A DNA stretch of 51,849 nucleotides, from assembly GCA_902555275.1 (NCBI GenBank), contig CACDRY010000008.1:1-51849 (forward strand), in the 5' to 3' direction. Below are positions 9,127-18,269 of the stretch, piece by piece. The DNA comes from an uncultured Pelagibacteraceae bacterium. GTDB lineage: Bacteria; Pseudomonadota; Alphaproteobacteria; Pelagibacterales; Pelagibacteraceae. Within the stretch, counting starts at the first letter, position 1. Every line of letters begins with the position of its first letter. Made by a program: the position numbers and the translations under genes. The notes beneath the pieces were generated by a model, which saw only the letters and a list, made by a program, of their open reading frames with translations, ran no database searches and had not been told where the DNA came from.

Positions 9127-9133
9127 TTTTATC

Positions 9134-9787
9134 ATGATCAAAAAAATACAAGCTTCAACTGGAGAAAAAATTTTATTAATTTTTTTGATTTTACTCGCGA
9201 TTATTTCGTTTTTATTTTATTTCACAATAAAAAATAAGTGTCTGTTTGTAGAGAAAGTTGACTTACAAAGAATAAATTTTCAGAATACTGAAAATATTGT
9301 AGTTATGAATGTCGAATGTGGCGAGGTTGTTATTGAACTATTGCCAAATTTATCTCCCAATTCAGTTGAAAGATTTAAATTTTTTATTTCAAATGGTTAC
9401 TATGATGGATCTGCTTTTTATAGAGTAATCAAAGATACTTTAATACAAGCGGGAGATTTAGAGTACGGGAATATAGAAAATATTGACTACTATCGAGTAG
9501 GCAGTGGTAAATCTAAGCTTGGTTTAATAAATTCTGAAATTAGTAATAAATTTGAGTTTAAGGCAGGTAGCATTGGACTGGTGAGAAGTGATGCTTTTAA
9601 CACGGAAGACAGTGAATTTTTTATTCTGTTAAAAGATATTCCTCTATTTAATGGTGAGTATACACCAATAGGCAAAGTCATTTATGGATTAGATGCTTTG
9701 GCTAAAATAAAATCCTCTGATAAAACAGAGTATGTTCTAAGACCTGACTATTTAATTGATTTTAAATTATTGGAACAACACAATTAA
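9134..9787 (+). CDS. membrane-anchored cyclophilin-type peptidyl-prolyl isomerase
   Basis: The 217-residue protein has one N-terminal membrane helix (about 13-32) followed by a cyclophilin domain from about residue 55. Domain landmarks are V-M-N-V-E-C-G-E-V-V-I-E-L (the first strands), N-G-Y-Y-D-G-S-A-F-Y-R-V-I (the F-x-R-V-I core), Q-A-G-D, and S-E-F-F-I-L in place of the usual S-Q-F-F-I. The last change and the lack of a clear tryptophan suggest a divergent isomerase, perhaps mainly a chaperone. It should act on the periplasmic side of the inner membrane. The 3' end overlaps the small converging reading frame at 9767-9895. Confidence 0.82.
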   Translation: MIKKIQASTGEKILLIFLILLAIISFLFYFTIKNKCLFVEKVDLQRINFQNTENIVVMNVECGEVVIELLPNLSPNSVERFKFFISNGYYDGSAFYRVIKDTLIQAGDLEYGNIENIDYYRVGSGKSKLGLINSEISNKFEFKAGSIGLVRSDAFNTEDSEFFILLKDIPLFNGEYTPIGKVIYGLDALAKIKSSDKTEYVLRPDYLIDFKLLEQHN

Positions 9788-9895
9788 GAACACAATTATT
9801 ATTGCAGTTGCATAATAATAAGGCATTTTCTTCTTCCAAGAAATTAGGATTTTAGTTGCAGTGTCTACTTGTTTTTTTGTGGGTTTATTTGCCAT
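9767..9895 (-). CDS. small predicted membrane protein (42 residues)
   Basis: An ATG-started frame of 42 codons ending in TAA. The first 23 residues are polar and basic, beginning M-A-N-K-P-T-K-K-Q-V-D. They are followed by a single hydrophobic helix at about residues 25-41, with the order Y-Y-Y-A-T-A then I-I-I-V-F-L-I-V-L-F. This basic-inside layout is that of a small inner-membrane protein. It begins 7 bases downstream of the end of the 3-hydroxyacyl-CoA dehydrogenase gene on the same strand, which suits translation from that operon mRNA. Its end overlaps the converging cyclophilin gene by 21 bases. Without comparative data it could still be a chance frame. Confidence 0.5.
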   Translation of the reverse strand: MANKPTKKQVDTATKILISWKKKMPYYYATAIIIVFLIVLFQ

Positions 9896-9902
9896 ATTAA
9901 TA

Positions 9903-12125
9903 TTAGTTAACTAAAGGTTTTCCAGTTGTTAATGTGTGCTTAATTCTTTGTTGAGTTTTCTCTGTCTCAATTAATTTCATAAATGCATCTAACTCTAATT
10001 TATATAGATCATCCTCTGATAAAGTTTTTTCTAAAGTAGTATCTCCTCCACTTAGAACTTTTGCCAACTCCTTTCCAACTTCCATGCCATGATCAAGAAT
10101 AACTTTTTCATTATATAATTTTTCTAACATTTTTACCATTTTGTCATAAACAATATTTCCTGATAGTTTAAATGTACATTCCTCTGGAGGGAAAAAATCT
10201 TTATTATTTTGAATTATCTCTTTAGAAACCTCTAATAAACTATTTCTACTCATTATCTTTTTATCCTCAGGTCTTAAATATTTTAATGGCTCAGCTTCAA
10301 TTGGTGAGGTTGCAGTTTTAGCATATCCAATAATATCAAAAACTTTTAAAGGAGCATAATCAGGATCATTTTTAGCCTCTTCAGTTTGAGACCATCTCCA
10401 AAGCATTTCTTTACATCCTCCACCTGCTGGAATTAATCCAACCATAGTCTCAACTAAGCCAACTACAATATTTGTATGAGATGCAACAAAGTTACTTTGA
10501 CATAAAACTTCAAAACCACCGCCCAATGCCAATCCTGATGGCGCTGATACAACTGGATATTTAGAATATTTTAAATGTTTGCAGGTCTCTTGGAAATATT
10601 TAACAAACTTTTCAATAGATTTAAAATCTCCTTTGTCCGCAAAATTCATTGTGTAAGACAAGTTTACACCTGCTGAAAATTGCATTGCCTCATTTATTAT
10701 TATTAAAGGTTTGTCCGTTGCATTTTTTAAGCTATCCATTGAGTCATAGTCTAAAGCATTAGCCTTAGTTGTGAATTCAACAATATTAAAATCATCAAAT
10801 CTATAGGTTTCAGCAGAGTTATTTTTATCTAATTTAATGGCCTTTGGTTTTATTTTTCCTAAAGTTTCTAAATCAGTATATTGTTGTCTTTCACCATAAA
10901 AGTTTTCGTCTTTACTTTGTGATAAGTTTTCAAGAAACTTGTTGTTTTCAAATGTATCTATTCTCTCAAAAAAATCCTTAACACCGATTTCTTTTAACAT
11001 TTCAAAAGGTCCCTTAGACCAGTTAAACCCTAGTCTCATTGCTTCATCAATATCATTAAATTTATCCGTAATACCTGGAACTAAAGATGATGCATATTTA
11101 ATAATTTTTGAAATTACAGACCAAGCGTATTCACCATATTTATCTTTTCTGTTTATAAGACCAACAATATCCATTTTTTCTGACCCTAAATTAAACTTTT
11201 TAGATAGTGAGTATTCACCTGTCTCTAAGTTAATACCCTCTAAAATTTTTTTATTATCAGACTTATTCATTCTATAGAAACCACCTTTCCCTTTTCTTCC
11301 GGTATAACCAGTCTCTATAAGTTTTTTAACTAATGGTATTTCTTTAGCTACAACTTGAAAGTCGTCAGTTTCTGGAAGTTCTTTTATAAAACTTTTTAAA
11401 ACGTCGGCCATCAAATCAATTCCAATTAAATCATAAAGTCCAAAAACTCCTGTTTTTGGTATTCCCATTGGCCTTCCAAAAACAGCATCAGCTTCTTCAA
11501 TTGTTAATTTCATTTTAAAAGCTTCAGTCATAGCCACCTGCATAGCATAGACACCAATTCTATTTCCTAAAAATCCTGGGGTATCATTACAAATTAATGC
11601 TCCTTTTCCTAAATCTTTTTCACAAAAACTTTTAAGTGAGTTTATTTGATCTAAATCATTATTCTCATTTTTTACAATTTCTAACAAATCCATATATCTG
11701 ACTGGATTAAAGAAGTGAGTAATACAAAAATCTTTTTTTTCTTCATCTGAAAGTTTTTCTGAAAGAACTTTAATTGGAATAGAGGATGTATTTGAAGAAA
11801 CTATTGATCCTTTCTTTCTTTCTTTAAAAATTTTTTCATAAATATTATGTTTAATATCAATTCTCTCAACGACAGCTTCAACTATCCAGTCTGCTTCACC
11901 GACTTCATTAAAATTATCATTTATATTTCCAACATTAATATTATTTATTTTTGACTTATCTATTAATAAAGGAGGTCTAGACTTTAAAATTCTTTCTCTA
12001 GCTTTTTCAGAAATTTCAGTGGTTAAGTCTAACAATGTTACTGGAACATTTGCATTACATAATTGAGCAGCTATTCCACTACCCATTGTACCTGACCCTA
12101 TAACTACTACTTTATTAATTTTCAT
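9903..12125 (-). CDS. bifunctional 3-hydroxyacyl-CoA dehydrogenase / enoyl-CoA hydratase
   Basis: The 740-residue protein carries two beta-oxidation activities in one chain. The N-terminal half is an NAD-binding 3-hydroxyacyl-CoA dehydrogenase: G-S-G-T-M-G-S-G-I-A at residues 9-18, and T-H-F-F-N-P-V-R-Y-M-D-L-L-E-I-V near 140. The C-terminal half is an enoyl-CoA hydratase/crotonase domain with both catalytic glutamates in place (A-L-G-G-G-F-E-V-L and G-L-V-E-T-M-V-G-L-I-P). This domain order is opposite to Escherichia coli FadB/FadJ, where the hydratase comes first. A thiolase that could complete the cycle lies at 24741-25865. bioY is 71 bases upstream on the same strand. Confidence 0.9.
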   Translation of the reverse strand: MKINKVVVIGSGTMGSGIAAQLCNANVPVTLLDLTTEISEKARERILKSRPPLLIDKSKINNINVGNINDNFNEVGEADWIVEAVVERIDIKHNIYEKIFKERKKGSIVSSNTSSIPIKVLSEKLSDEEKKDFCITHFFNPVRYMDLLEIVKNENNDLDQINSLKSFCEKDLGKGALICNDTPGFLGNRIGVYAMQVAMTEAFKMKLTIEEADAVFGRPMGIPKTGVFGLYDLIGIDLMADVLKSFIKELPETDDFQVVAKEIPLVKKLIETGYTGRKGKGGFYRMNKSDNKKILEGINLETGEYSLSKKFNLGSEKMDIVGLINRKDKYGEYAWSVISKIIKYASSLVPGITDKFNDIDEAMRLGFNWSKGPFEMLKEIGVKDFFERIDTFENNKFLENLSQSKDENFYGERQQYTDLETLGKIKPKAIKLDKNNSAETYRFDDFNIVEFTTKANALDYDSMDSLKNATDKPLIIINEAMQFSAGVNLSYTMNFADKGDFKSIEKFVKYFQETCKHLKYSKYPVVSAPSGLALGGGFEVLCQSNFVASHTNIVVGLVETMVGLIPAGGGCKEMLWRWSQTEEAKNDPDYAPLKVFDIIGYAKTATSPIEAEPLKYLRPEDKKIMSRNSLLEVSKEIIQNNKDFFPPEECTFKLSGNIVYDKMVKMLEKLYNEKVILDHGMEVGKELAKVLSGGDTTLEKTLSEDDLYKLELDAFMKLIETEKTQQRIKHTLTTGKPLVN

Positions 12126-12196
12126 AATGAGAGTTAAAACTTATAATGAATATCTTATTCAAGAGCAACTTAAAGCCATTATATATTTTAATATTA

Positions 12197-12760
12197 TTAT
12201 TTAATTATTTTTGTAATTGATGGAATTATTGCCACTGCTAGAGCAATTTTGAATAATTCACTTGGTAAAAAAGGATATAGACCGCCAGCTAAAGCCTTTT
12301 CATAACCGATAACTGAGCCCAAATAACCCACCCCAAAAATAAAAATAATAGAAGTTGCTATCAAAAGAGAAAATAAACTTTTAATATAAGAGTCGTTAAA
12401 ATTTCTTTCTGCTAAATAGCCTACAACACCAGCTGCAATAGTCATTCCATAAAGATAGCCAGCCGTTGGACCTGTTAAATAAAGTAACCCTCCACCTTTT
12501 GCAAAAACTGGTAGCCCAATTGCTCCTTCAAAGAGATATAATAAGAGAGTAAAAAACGCTAACTTTGAACCATATGTCATTCCGATGATAAAAACTGCAA
12601 AAGTTTGCATCGTCATTGGAACTGGCCAAAATGGAACTTGAACTTTTGATGAAAAAGCTAGGATAAGTGTACCTATTATCATCAAAGAAATATTCTGAAA
12701 ATAAGTATTTATTCTAAAATCAGATAATAAATTTTTAATCAAAGTAGAATTATTTTTCAT
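12197..12760 (-). CDS. bioY: biotin transporter BioY (ECF substrate-binding component)
   Basis: The 187-residue protein has about six membrane helices. BioY landmarks are V-Q-V-P-F-W-P-V-P-M-T-M-Q-T-F-A-V (about 41-57), G-L-P-V-F-A-K-G-G-G-L-L-Y-L-T-G-P-T-A-G-Y-L (about 82-103), and the C-terminal G-L-Y-P-F-L-P-S-E-L-F-K. BioY binds biotin and imports it, alone or with the ECF ATPase/T-component. No bioM or bioN is nearby. Its presence suggests dependence on scavenged biotin. It lies between the peptide-type ABC operon and the beta-oxidation gene, 56 bases after the ATPase stop. Confidence 0.93.
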   Translation of the reverse strand: MKNNSTLIKNLLSDFRINTYFQNISLMIIGTLILAFSSKVQVPFWPVPMTMQTFAVFIIGMTYGSKLAFFTLLLYLFEGAIGLPVFAKGGGLLYLTGPTAGYLYGMTIAAGVVGYLAERNFNDSYIKSLFSLLIATSIIFIFGVGYLGSVIGYEKALAGGLYPFLPSELFKIALAVAIIPSITKIIK

Positions 12761-12816
12761 CTTAGAAGGTATATAAACATACTTAAATAAAAATTTAAAA
12801 TAATAAATATGAAATT

Positions 12817-14844
12817 TTAATTAATCTGTTCTTTTTGTAATTCTTTTAATGGTATATGACATCTAATAGAGTTACCACTGTTAGTTATTTGCCAAGGTGG
12901 TACCTCACTCTTACAAATATCACCTAATATTCTTGAACATCTACCTTGAAAACTACACCCTTTTTGTGGTGGTTTTTCTTCTACAATATCCTCAGCAACT
13001 AATTTTGGTTTGATATCTGGATCTGGTTCCAACACTGCTCCTAATAAAACCTCTGTATAAGGATGTGATGGAAATTGGTAAACATCTTTTGATGGTCCCA
13101 CTTCACACAATCTTCCTTGATAAAGAACAGCAACTCTATCACTTATAGCTCTTACGACAGCTAAATCATGTGAAACAAATATATATGTAGTCCCAAAATC
13201 TTCTTTAAGTTGTTGTAACAAATTTAATACTGCCGCCTGAACTGATACGTCTAACGCAGATGTTACCTCATCACATAATATTATATCTGGTTTAGCTGCA
13301 AAAGCTCTTGCAACCGCAACTCTCTGTTTTTCACCTCCAGATAATTGTCTAGGGTATCTAGACATATAAAATTCACCCAGTCTTACTTTTTGTAATAGCT
13401 CTATAATATTTTTTTTTAATTCTTCACCCTTTAAACCAAAATATAACTTTAATGGTTGTGCTATTATTTCTTCAACAGTATGGTTTGGGTTTAAAGACTC
13501 ATCTGGATTTTGAAAAATTAATTGAATAATTCTTAAATCATTAGGATCTCTCTCTTTAAGGTCAGACGATAAGTTTCTTTTTTGATCAAATTTTATTATT
13601 CCACCTTTTGTTCTAAGTAACCCAGCAATAGATTTGAGAATTGTTGATTTTCCACTACCTGACTCTCCAACTAGAGCTATAGTTTCACCCTTCTTGATAT
13701 TAATATTAATATCTTTAACAGTTGGGTTGTCATCAGAAATTCTATTTAACACTTGATCTAAAAGATTTTGCTTAGCGTAACTTATTGAAACTTCTGAAAT
13801 GTTTAATATTTCTTTATCCTGCAAACTCGTCTTAATTTTATTAACAGTTTGATTAACCTGACTGTCATTCATTAAACTCTTATGATTAAAACATCTAACA
13901 CTAGTGTTTAATTCTTCTAAGTACTCAAGTTGAGGAGAGTTACTTTTACATTTTTCTTCTGAAAAATCGCACCTATCAAAGAAACTACAGCCTCTATGGA
14001 TTGTTCCAGGTTGAGGTTGGCTACCAGGCATTGATTGTGGAAGTCCTGCAAGTGATAATTTTGGTATAGATTTAAGCAAACCATAGGTATACGGATGAAT
14101 TGGTTTTTTAAGAATATCTCGAGAGGGCCCCTCTAAAACTATTTCACCAGAGTACATTACAATAATACGGTCACTTACTTGAGCTATTGCTCCTAAGTCA
14201 TGGCTTACATAAACCATTGATGTTCCTGTGTCTTTCGCAATGAAGTTGAGAAGTTCTAAAACGTGAGCTTGTGTAGTTACATCTAAGCCAGTTGTAGGCT
14301 CATCCAATAGTAGAAGGTCAGGGGTTCCCGCTAATGCCATAGCAACAGCAACTCTCTGTTGCTGTCCTCCTGAAAGTTCATGAGGATATCTTAGAGCAAT
14401 TGTTTCTGGTGAGGGAAGTCTCACTTTATTTAACAATTCTGAAATTTTTTGTTCTCTTTCTTCCTCCTTTAAATCAGAATGCAACTGTAATGCTTCATCA
14501 ATTTGATAACCTATTTTTAAATTTGGTGTTAAAGCCTGTCCAGCATTTTGTGGTATCATTGCAATTTTTCTACCTCTGATTTTTTCCAAATCTCTATTTT
14601 TCATTTTTAAAAGATTTGACGAATTAAATTCACATTCTCCACCAATAGTATAGAGACCATGTTTAACATACCCCATCATTGCTAGTGCGAGAGTACTTTT
14701 TCCAGATCCAGATTCTCCAACAATACCAACGGTTTCACCTTTTTTAATGTTTGTACTTATGTTTCTAAGTATTAAAATCTCTTCACCTTTTTTACTCTTA
14801 AATCCAATGGATAAATTTTTTACTTTTTGAATTATTTCAGTCAT
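12817..14844 (-). CDS. peptide/nickel-type ABC transporter, fused double ATPase
   Basis: The 675-residue protein is a DppD-DppF-like fusion. Each half has a Walker A (G-E-S-G-S-G-K-S-T at 43-51 and again near 393-401), an ABC signature (L-S-G-G-Q-Q-Q-R and L-S-G-G-E-K-Q-R), and a Walker B (L-L-L-L-D-E-P-T and I-I-L-C-D-E-V-T). Each half ends in the cysteine-rich oligopeptide-transporter C-terminal motif (G-C-S-F-x-x-R-C ... C), which in related ATPases binds an iron-sulfur cluster. It energises the two permeases encoded just upstream (2-base gap). The fused form serves as both ATPase subunits of the importer. Confidence 0.93.
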   Translation of the reverse strand: MTEIIQKVKNLSIGFKSKKGEEILILRNISTNIKKGETVGIVGESGSGKSTLALAMMGYVKHGLYTIGGECEFNSSNLLKMKNRDLEKIRGRKIAMIPQNAGQALTPNLKIGYQIDEALQLHSDLKEEEREQKISELLNKVRLPSPETIALRYPHELSGGQQQRVAVAMALAGTPDLLLLDEPTTGLDVTTQAHVLELLNFIAKDTGTSMVYVSHDLGAIAQVSDRIIVMYSGEIVLEGPSRDILKKPIHPYTYGLLKSIPKLSLAGLPQSMPGSQPQPGTIHRGCSFFDRCDFSEEKCKSNSPQLEYLEELNTSVRCFNHKSLMNDSQVNQTVNKIKTSLQDKEILNISEVSISYAKQNLLDQVLNRISDDNPTVKDININIKKGETIALVGESGSGKSTILKSIAGLLRTKGGIIKFDQKRNLSSDLKERDPNDLRIIQLIFQNPDESLNPNHTVEEIIAQPLKLYFGLKGEELKKNIIELLQKVRLGEFYMSRYPRQLSGGEKQRVAVARAFAAKPDIILCDEVTSALDVSVQAAVLNLLQQLKEDFGTTYIFVSHDLAVVRAISDRVAVLYQGRLCEVGPSKDVYQFPSHPYTEVLLGAVLEPDPDIKPKLVAEDIVEEKPPQKGCSFQGRCSRILGDICKSEVPPWQITNSGNSIRCHIPLKELQKEQIN

Positions 14845-14846
14845 TT

Positions 14847-15740
14847 TTAAACTGGAGCTTTTGTTGATCTATCTATACCTAATGCTTTAGCAAAAGCATC
14901 AGCTGTCAAATTGATTCCAATTATTAAACTGCTTAAACCAACTATTGGAGCTATTACCGACCAATAAGCAAAAGACATTAAACCTCTAGCGTTTGATATC
15001 ATCAATCCCCAATCTGGAGTTGGAGGACTAACACCAAAACCTAGGAAAGACAGAGAACTAAAGCCAAGTAGCATCCATGACCATCTCATTGCACCTTCAA
15101 CCAAAATTGCATCTCTTACATTTGGAATTATTTCATACCATATTATTGAAAAATTACTGTGACCTCTTGCTCTAGCGGATACAATGAAGTCTTTTGCAAT
15201 AACATCATGGGTTGCAGCTCTTGCTACTCTCACAATTCCTTTGCCATAAAAGAAACCTAAAGCCGGTATTAATACTTCAGTTGATGTACCTAACAAAGAC
15301 ACAATTAACAACATTGCTAATATCCAAGGTATAGATAAAAATGCATCAACAATTCTCATCACAATATCGTCAGTTTTTCCTCCAACTAATCCACAAAAAA
15401 TTCCTAATAGACCACCCCAAAGTAGTGCTATCAAAGATCCAAAAAAAGTAATTGTTAAAGCTGTCCTTCCACCTAAAATTGTTCTAGTAAAAACATCTCT
15501 TCCAAGATCATCTGTTCCAAACCAATACTCAGCCGAAGGGGCCTGTAGCATTAAAGTTGGATTTATGGCTTTAAAATCATATGGTGCAATATAAGGACTA
15601 ATAAATGCAAGTATTATGTGGAAAATTAATATACTTAAACCAATAAATCCTGACGGTCGTGAGGCCATTGTAATTATTATCTCGTAGACCTTCGCAAAGT
15701 TGCTTTTCTTTTCTTCCTGATAAATATTATCTAATTTCAT
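14847..15740 (-). CDS. peptide/nickel-type ABC transporter permease (DppC-like)
   Basis: This 297-residue inner-membrane protein has six predicted helices. The N-terminal part carries Y-W-F-G-T-D-D-L-G-R-D-V-F-T-R, the hallmark of DppC/OppC permeases (about 71-85). The cytoplasmic EAA-type loop is seen around A-R-A-R-G-H-S-N-F-S-I-I-W-Y-E-I-I-P-N (about 189-207). It pairs with the DppB-like permease that ends 1 base upstream, and is followed 2 bases later by the fused ATPase. The substrate is not determined by the sequence. Confidence 0.93.
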   Translation of the reverse strand: MKLDNIYQEEKKSNFAKVYEIIITMASRPSGFIGLSILIFHIILAFISPYIAPYDFKAINPTLMLQAPSAEYWFGTDDLGRDVFTRTILGGRTALTITFFGSLIALLWGGLLGIFCGLVGGKTDDIVMRIVDAFLSIPWILAMLLIVSLLGTSTEVLIPALGFFYGKGIVRVARAATHDVIAKDFIVSARARGHSNFSIIWYEIIPNVRDAILVEGAMRWSWMLLGFSSLSFLGFGVSPPTPDWGLMISNARGLMSFAYWSVIAPIVGLSSLIIGINLTADAFAKALGIDRSTKAPV

Positions 15741-15741
15741 A

Positions 15742-16698
15742 TTATTTTCTTATCTGTAATGTCTTTAATCTTGGATTAAGCATAAGTGTCATCAGATCTG
15801 CTAATAGATTTATACTTACATATATAGATGCAAGAATTATTGCTAAAGCTTGAACAGTAGGCAAATCTCTATTTGAAATAGACTCAATAACTAACCTTCC
15901 AAGACCAGGGTAATTAAATACTACTTCAGTTACAACCACACCACCTAATAGCCATGCAATTGTTAAAGCTACAACATTAATAGCGGGCAACAAAGCATTT
16001 GGTAACACGTGTTTAAAAACCATTTTCCAATATGGAACGCCTTTTAAAATTGCCATTTGAACATATTCACTTGCCATAACTTGAATGACGCTTGATCTTA
16101 CCATCCTTGCCATGTGAGCTGTCATAATCATTGCAATAGCGATTACTGGTAAAATAATATTTGGTAATAGTTCAAAGAATGAAACATCAGTTGGAACAAT
16201 TACAATCCCTGGTAACCACTCTAACCATATTGCAATTATTAAGATTAATAAAGTAGCACTAATAAACTCTGGAATAGTCATTGCAAATATTGTTACAGTT
16301 GAAATTGCTACGTCAGGTAATTTGTCTCTCCAGAGAGCAGTTACAATTCCTAATATTAAAGCAATCGGTATACCAATAAAAATGGCAGCTGATGCTAGAA
16401 CTAATGAATTTTTAATTCGTGGTCCTAGAACTTCTTTAATTGGCATTTCTCCACTTAATGAATAACCAAAGTCTCCCTGAATAGCATTTACTGCCCAGGA
16501 GACATATCTTTCGTATGCAGGAACGTTCAAACCTAATCTTCTATAACAAGCTTCTAATTGTTCACCAAATGCTTGTCTTTCAAGATATGTTGTACAAGCA
16601 TCACCAGGTAAAACTTCTGTTCCAACAAAAGTGATTAAAGATACAATAAATAAAGTTATTAGACCTAATAGAATTCTCTTTATAATTAAAAAAAGCAT
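15742..16698 (-). CDS. peptide/nickel-type ABC transporter permease (DppB-like)
   Basis: The 318-residue permease has the DppB/OppB layout: one N-terminal helix (I-I-K-R-I-L-L-G-L-I-T-L-F-I-V), a periplasmic domain with two cysteines (A-C-T-T-Y-L and A-C-Y-R-R-L-G-L), then five helices. The EAA loop reads A-I-L-K-G-V-P-Y-W-K-M-V-F-K-H-V-L-P-N-A-L-L-P (about 214-236). It starts 83 bases after the binding-protein stop, with a stem-loop in between, so its expression is probably lower than that of the binding protein. Confidence 0.93.
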   Translation of the reverse strand: MLFLIIKRILLGLITLFIVSLITFVGTEVLPGDACTTYLERQAFGEQLEACYRRLGLNVPAYERYVSWAVNAIQGDFGYSLSGEMPIKEVLGPRIKNSLVLASAAIFIGIPIALILGIVTALWRDKLPDVAISTVTIFAMTIPEFISATLLILIIAIWLEWLPGIVIVPTDVSFFELLPNIILPVIAIAMIMTAHMARMVRSSVIQVMASEYVQMAILKGVPYWKMVFKHVLPNALLPAINVVALTIAWLLGGVVVTEVVFNYPGLGRLVIESISNRDLPTVQALAIILASIYVSINLLADLMTLMLNPRLKTLQIRK

Positions 16699-16741
16699 AA
16701 GAATACTTAAATTTTAAATTATTTATTTAGAAATGAAAGTG

Positions 16742-16773
16742 GTTTTACAGGCCTACTTAAAGGCCTGTAAAAC
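16742..16773 (-). repeat. 13-bp-stem hairpin behind the binding-protein gene
   Basis: A perfect inverted repeat with 13-base arms (GTTTTACAGGCCT and its complement) around a 6-base loop. It starts 9 bases past the stop of the Dpp-type binding-protein gene (read on the minus strand) and 43 bases before the DppB-like start. No T-run follows on the minus strand, so it is more likely an mRNA-stabilising or processing structure than a full terminator. Such stem-loops commonly protect the upstream cistron and favour high binding-protein levels. Confidence 0.75.
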
Positions 16774-16781
16774 AAAAATTA

Positions 16782-18269
16782 TTAGTCAACACTGACTGTG
16801 TGCCATCTTATTGAAAAATACTCAACTTCGTCGAGATTTTTCACTTTAGAAGATGTGACAACCAATCTAGATACATGGTAAGGTATCATAGTTCCAGATT
16901 CTTCCCATAGTGTTTTCTGAGCATTGATGTACGCTGCTTTTCTTTTGCTAAATTTTAACTCCCCTCTAGCTTCTGCTAAATTTTTGTCAAAAGAAGCACT
17001 TTTGTAGAAAGACTCGTTCCATTTTGCTCCACTATGATAAGCTTCATGCAAAATACTGTCTGCAGGTCTTTCATTCCAACGCGTCATCGCAACAGGTTTT
17101 TTCATCCAAGTTTCGTTCCAATAACTTTTAGAAGGTGTCATTTGGATATCTGCTCTTATGTTAGCTTTAGCAAATTGTTGTTGTAAAACCTCAGCAATAG
17201 TAGGCCATGTTGGTTCTTTTGTGGATACATGAATTGTGAAATCAATACCATCTGGATAACCTGCTTCAGCAAGTAATTTTTTTGCAGTTGCTGGTTGAGG
17301 TGGACAACTCTTCTTCATTCTGTATTGATCAGAAGGTGCAACAGGAGTGTCACAAGATACTGTTGCTGCTCCAGCCATAACTAGATCAACTAATTCTTGT
17401 CTATCTACAGCTATTCTGACAGCCTTTCTTACTCTCACGTCATCAAATGGTGCAACATCTGTTCTCATTACCATGCCTCTCCAGTTTCCTGTAGGTATAA
17501 CTGAAACGTTAAACTTTGAATTACCATCAAATATTTTTTTCTGATTGAATGGAACATATCTATTCATATCAATTTGACCTGTAAGTAGAGCTTGAATTCT
17601 AGCTTGACCATCTGGGATAGCTATCACATGTACTTCGGCAAGTTTAGGTGCTCCTTCCCAATAATCTGGGTTAGCTTTAAGAATTGTTGTTCCTTCAGCA
17701 TCAAACTTTTCTACTATAAAAGGTCCAGTTCCAATACCTGTTTTTCCAATAGTATCTCCTGATCCATTAGGTATCATTCTTAGTCTATAATCAGTTAATA
17801 AAAGTGGAAAATCTGCAAAAGATGTATTTAACTTCATTTTAACTGTGTGAGAGTCTACAATCTCAATATCTGTTACCGCACTCATACTTTTCTTTGCAGG
17901 CGAACCAATTTCAGGATCTTTAACTCTCATCAAAGAATATTTTACATCCTCTGCATCAAAATCAGATCCATCATGAAACTTAACACCTTTTCTTAAGTTG
18001 AAAGTCCATTCTGTTGCATCTGCATTTCCCGACCAGTCGGTTGCAAGCTCAGGAGATGTAACCCCTTTAAGATCTTTTCTTACAAGACGATTCTGTGTCA
18101 TTATTACTACCTGAAACAGTCGTCCTTTAGTAATTGCGTCTAAATTTGTATCTTTTCCAAAACCAACATCATGAGATAATTTAAAAACTCCACTTGATGC
18201 ATTGGCAAAAGAAAATGTTACAAATAGTGATACCAATGAAACTGATATCAATTTAAAAATGTTTTTCAT
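16782..18269 (-). CDS. ABC transporter periplasmic substrate-binding protein (SBP_bac_5, DppA-like)
   Basis: The 495-residue protein starts with a Sec signal peptide (basic start, hydrophobic core to about residue 22, cut near A-N-A-S). It shows the cluster-C binding-protein landmarks: A-T-D-W-S-G-N then W-T-F-N-L-R-K-G-V-K-F-H-D-G-S-D-F-D-A-E-D-V (about 77-107), and F-D-D-V-R-V-R-K-A-V-R-I-A-V-D-R-Q-E-L-V-D. Family members bind peptides, opines, nickel or sugars, and the ligand cannot be read here. It is the first gene of the importer operon, with a strong ribosome site (AGAGAGGA), and is divergent from the seven-gene catabolic operon, which makes that operon's substrate its likeliest ligand. 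Confidence 0.92.
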   Translation of the reverse strand: MKNIFKLISVSLVSLFVTFSFANASSGVFKLSHDVGFGKDTNLDAITKGRLFQVVIMTQNRLVRKDLKGVTSPELATDWSGNADATEWTFNLRKGVKFHDGSDFDAEDVKYSLMRVKDPEIGSPAKKSMSAVTDIEIVDSHTVKMKLNTSFADFPLLLTDYRLRMIPNGSGDTIGKTGIGTGPFIVEKFDAEGTTILKANPDYWEGAPKLAEVHVIAIPDGQARIQALLTGQIDMNRYVPFNQKKIFDGNSKFNVSVIPTGNWRGMVMRTDVAPFDDVRVRKAVRIAVDRQELVDLVMAGAATVSCDTPVAPSDQYRMKKSCPPQPATAKKLLAEAGYPDGIDFTIHVSTKEPTWPTIAEVLQQQFAKANIRADIQMTPSKSYWNETWMKKPVAMTRWNERPADSILHEAYHSGAKWNESFYKSASFDKNLAEARGELKFSKRKAAYINAQKTLWEESGTMIPYHVSRLVVTSSKVKNLDEVEYFSIRWHTVSVD

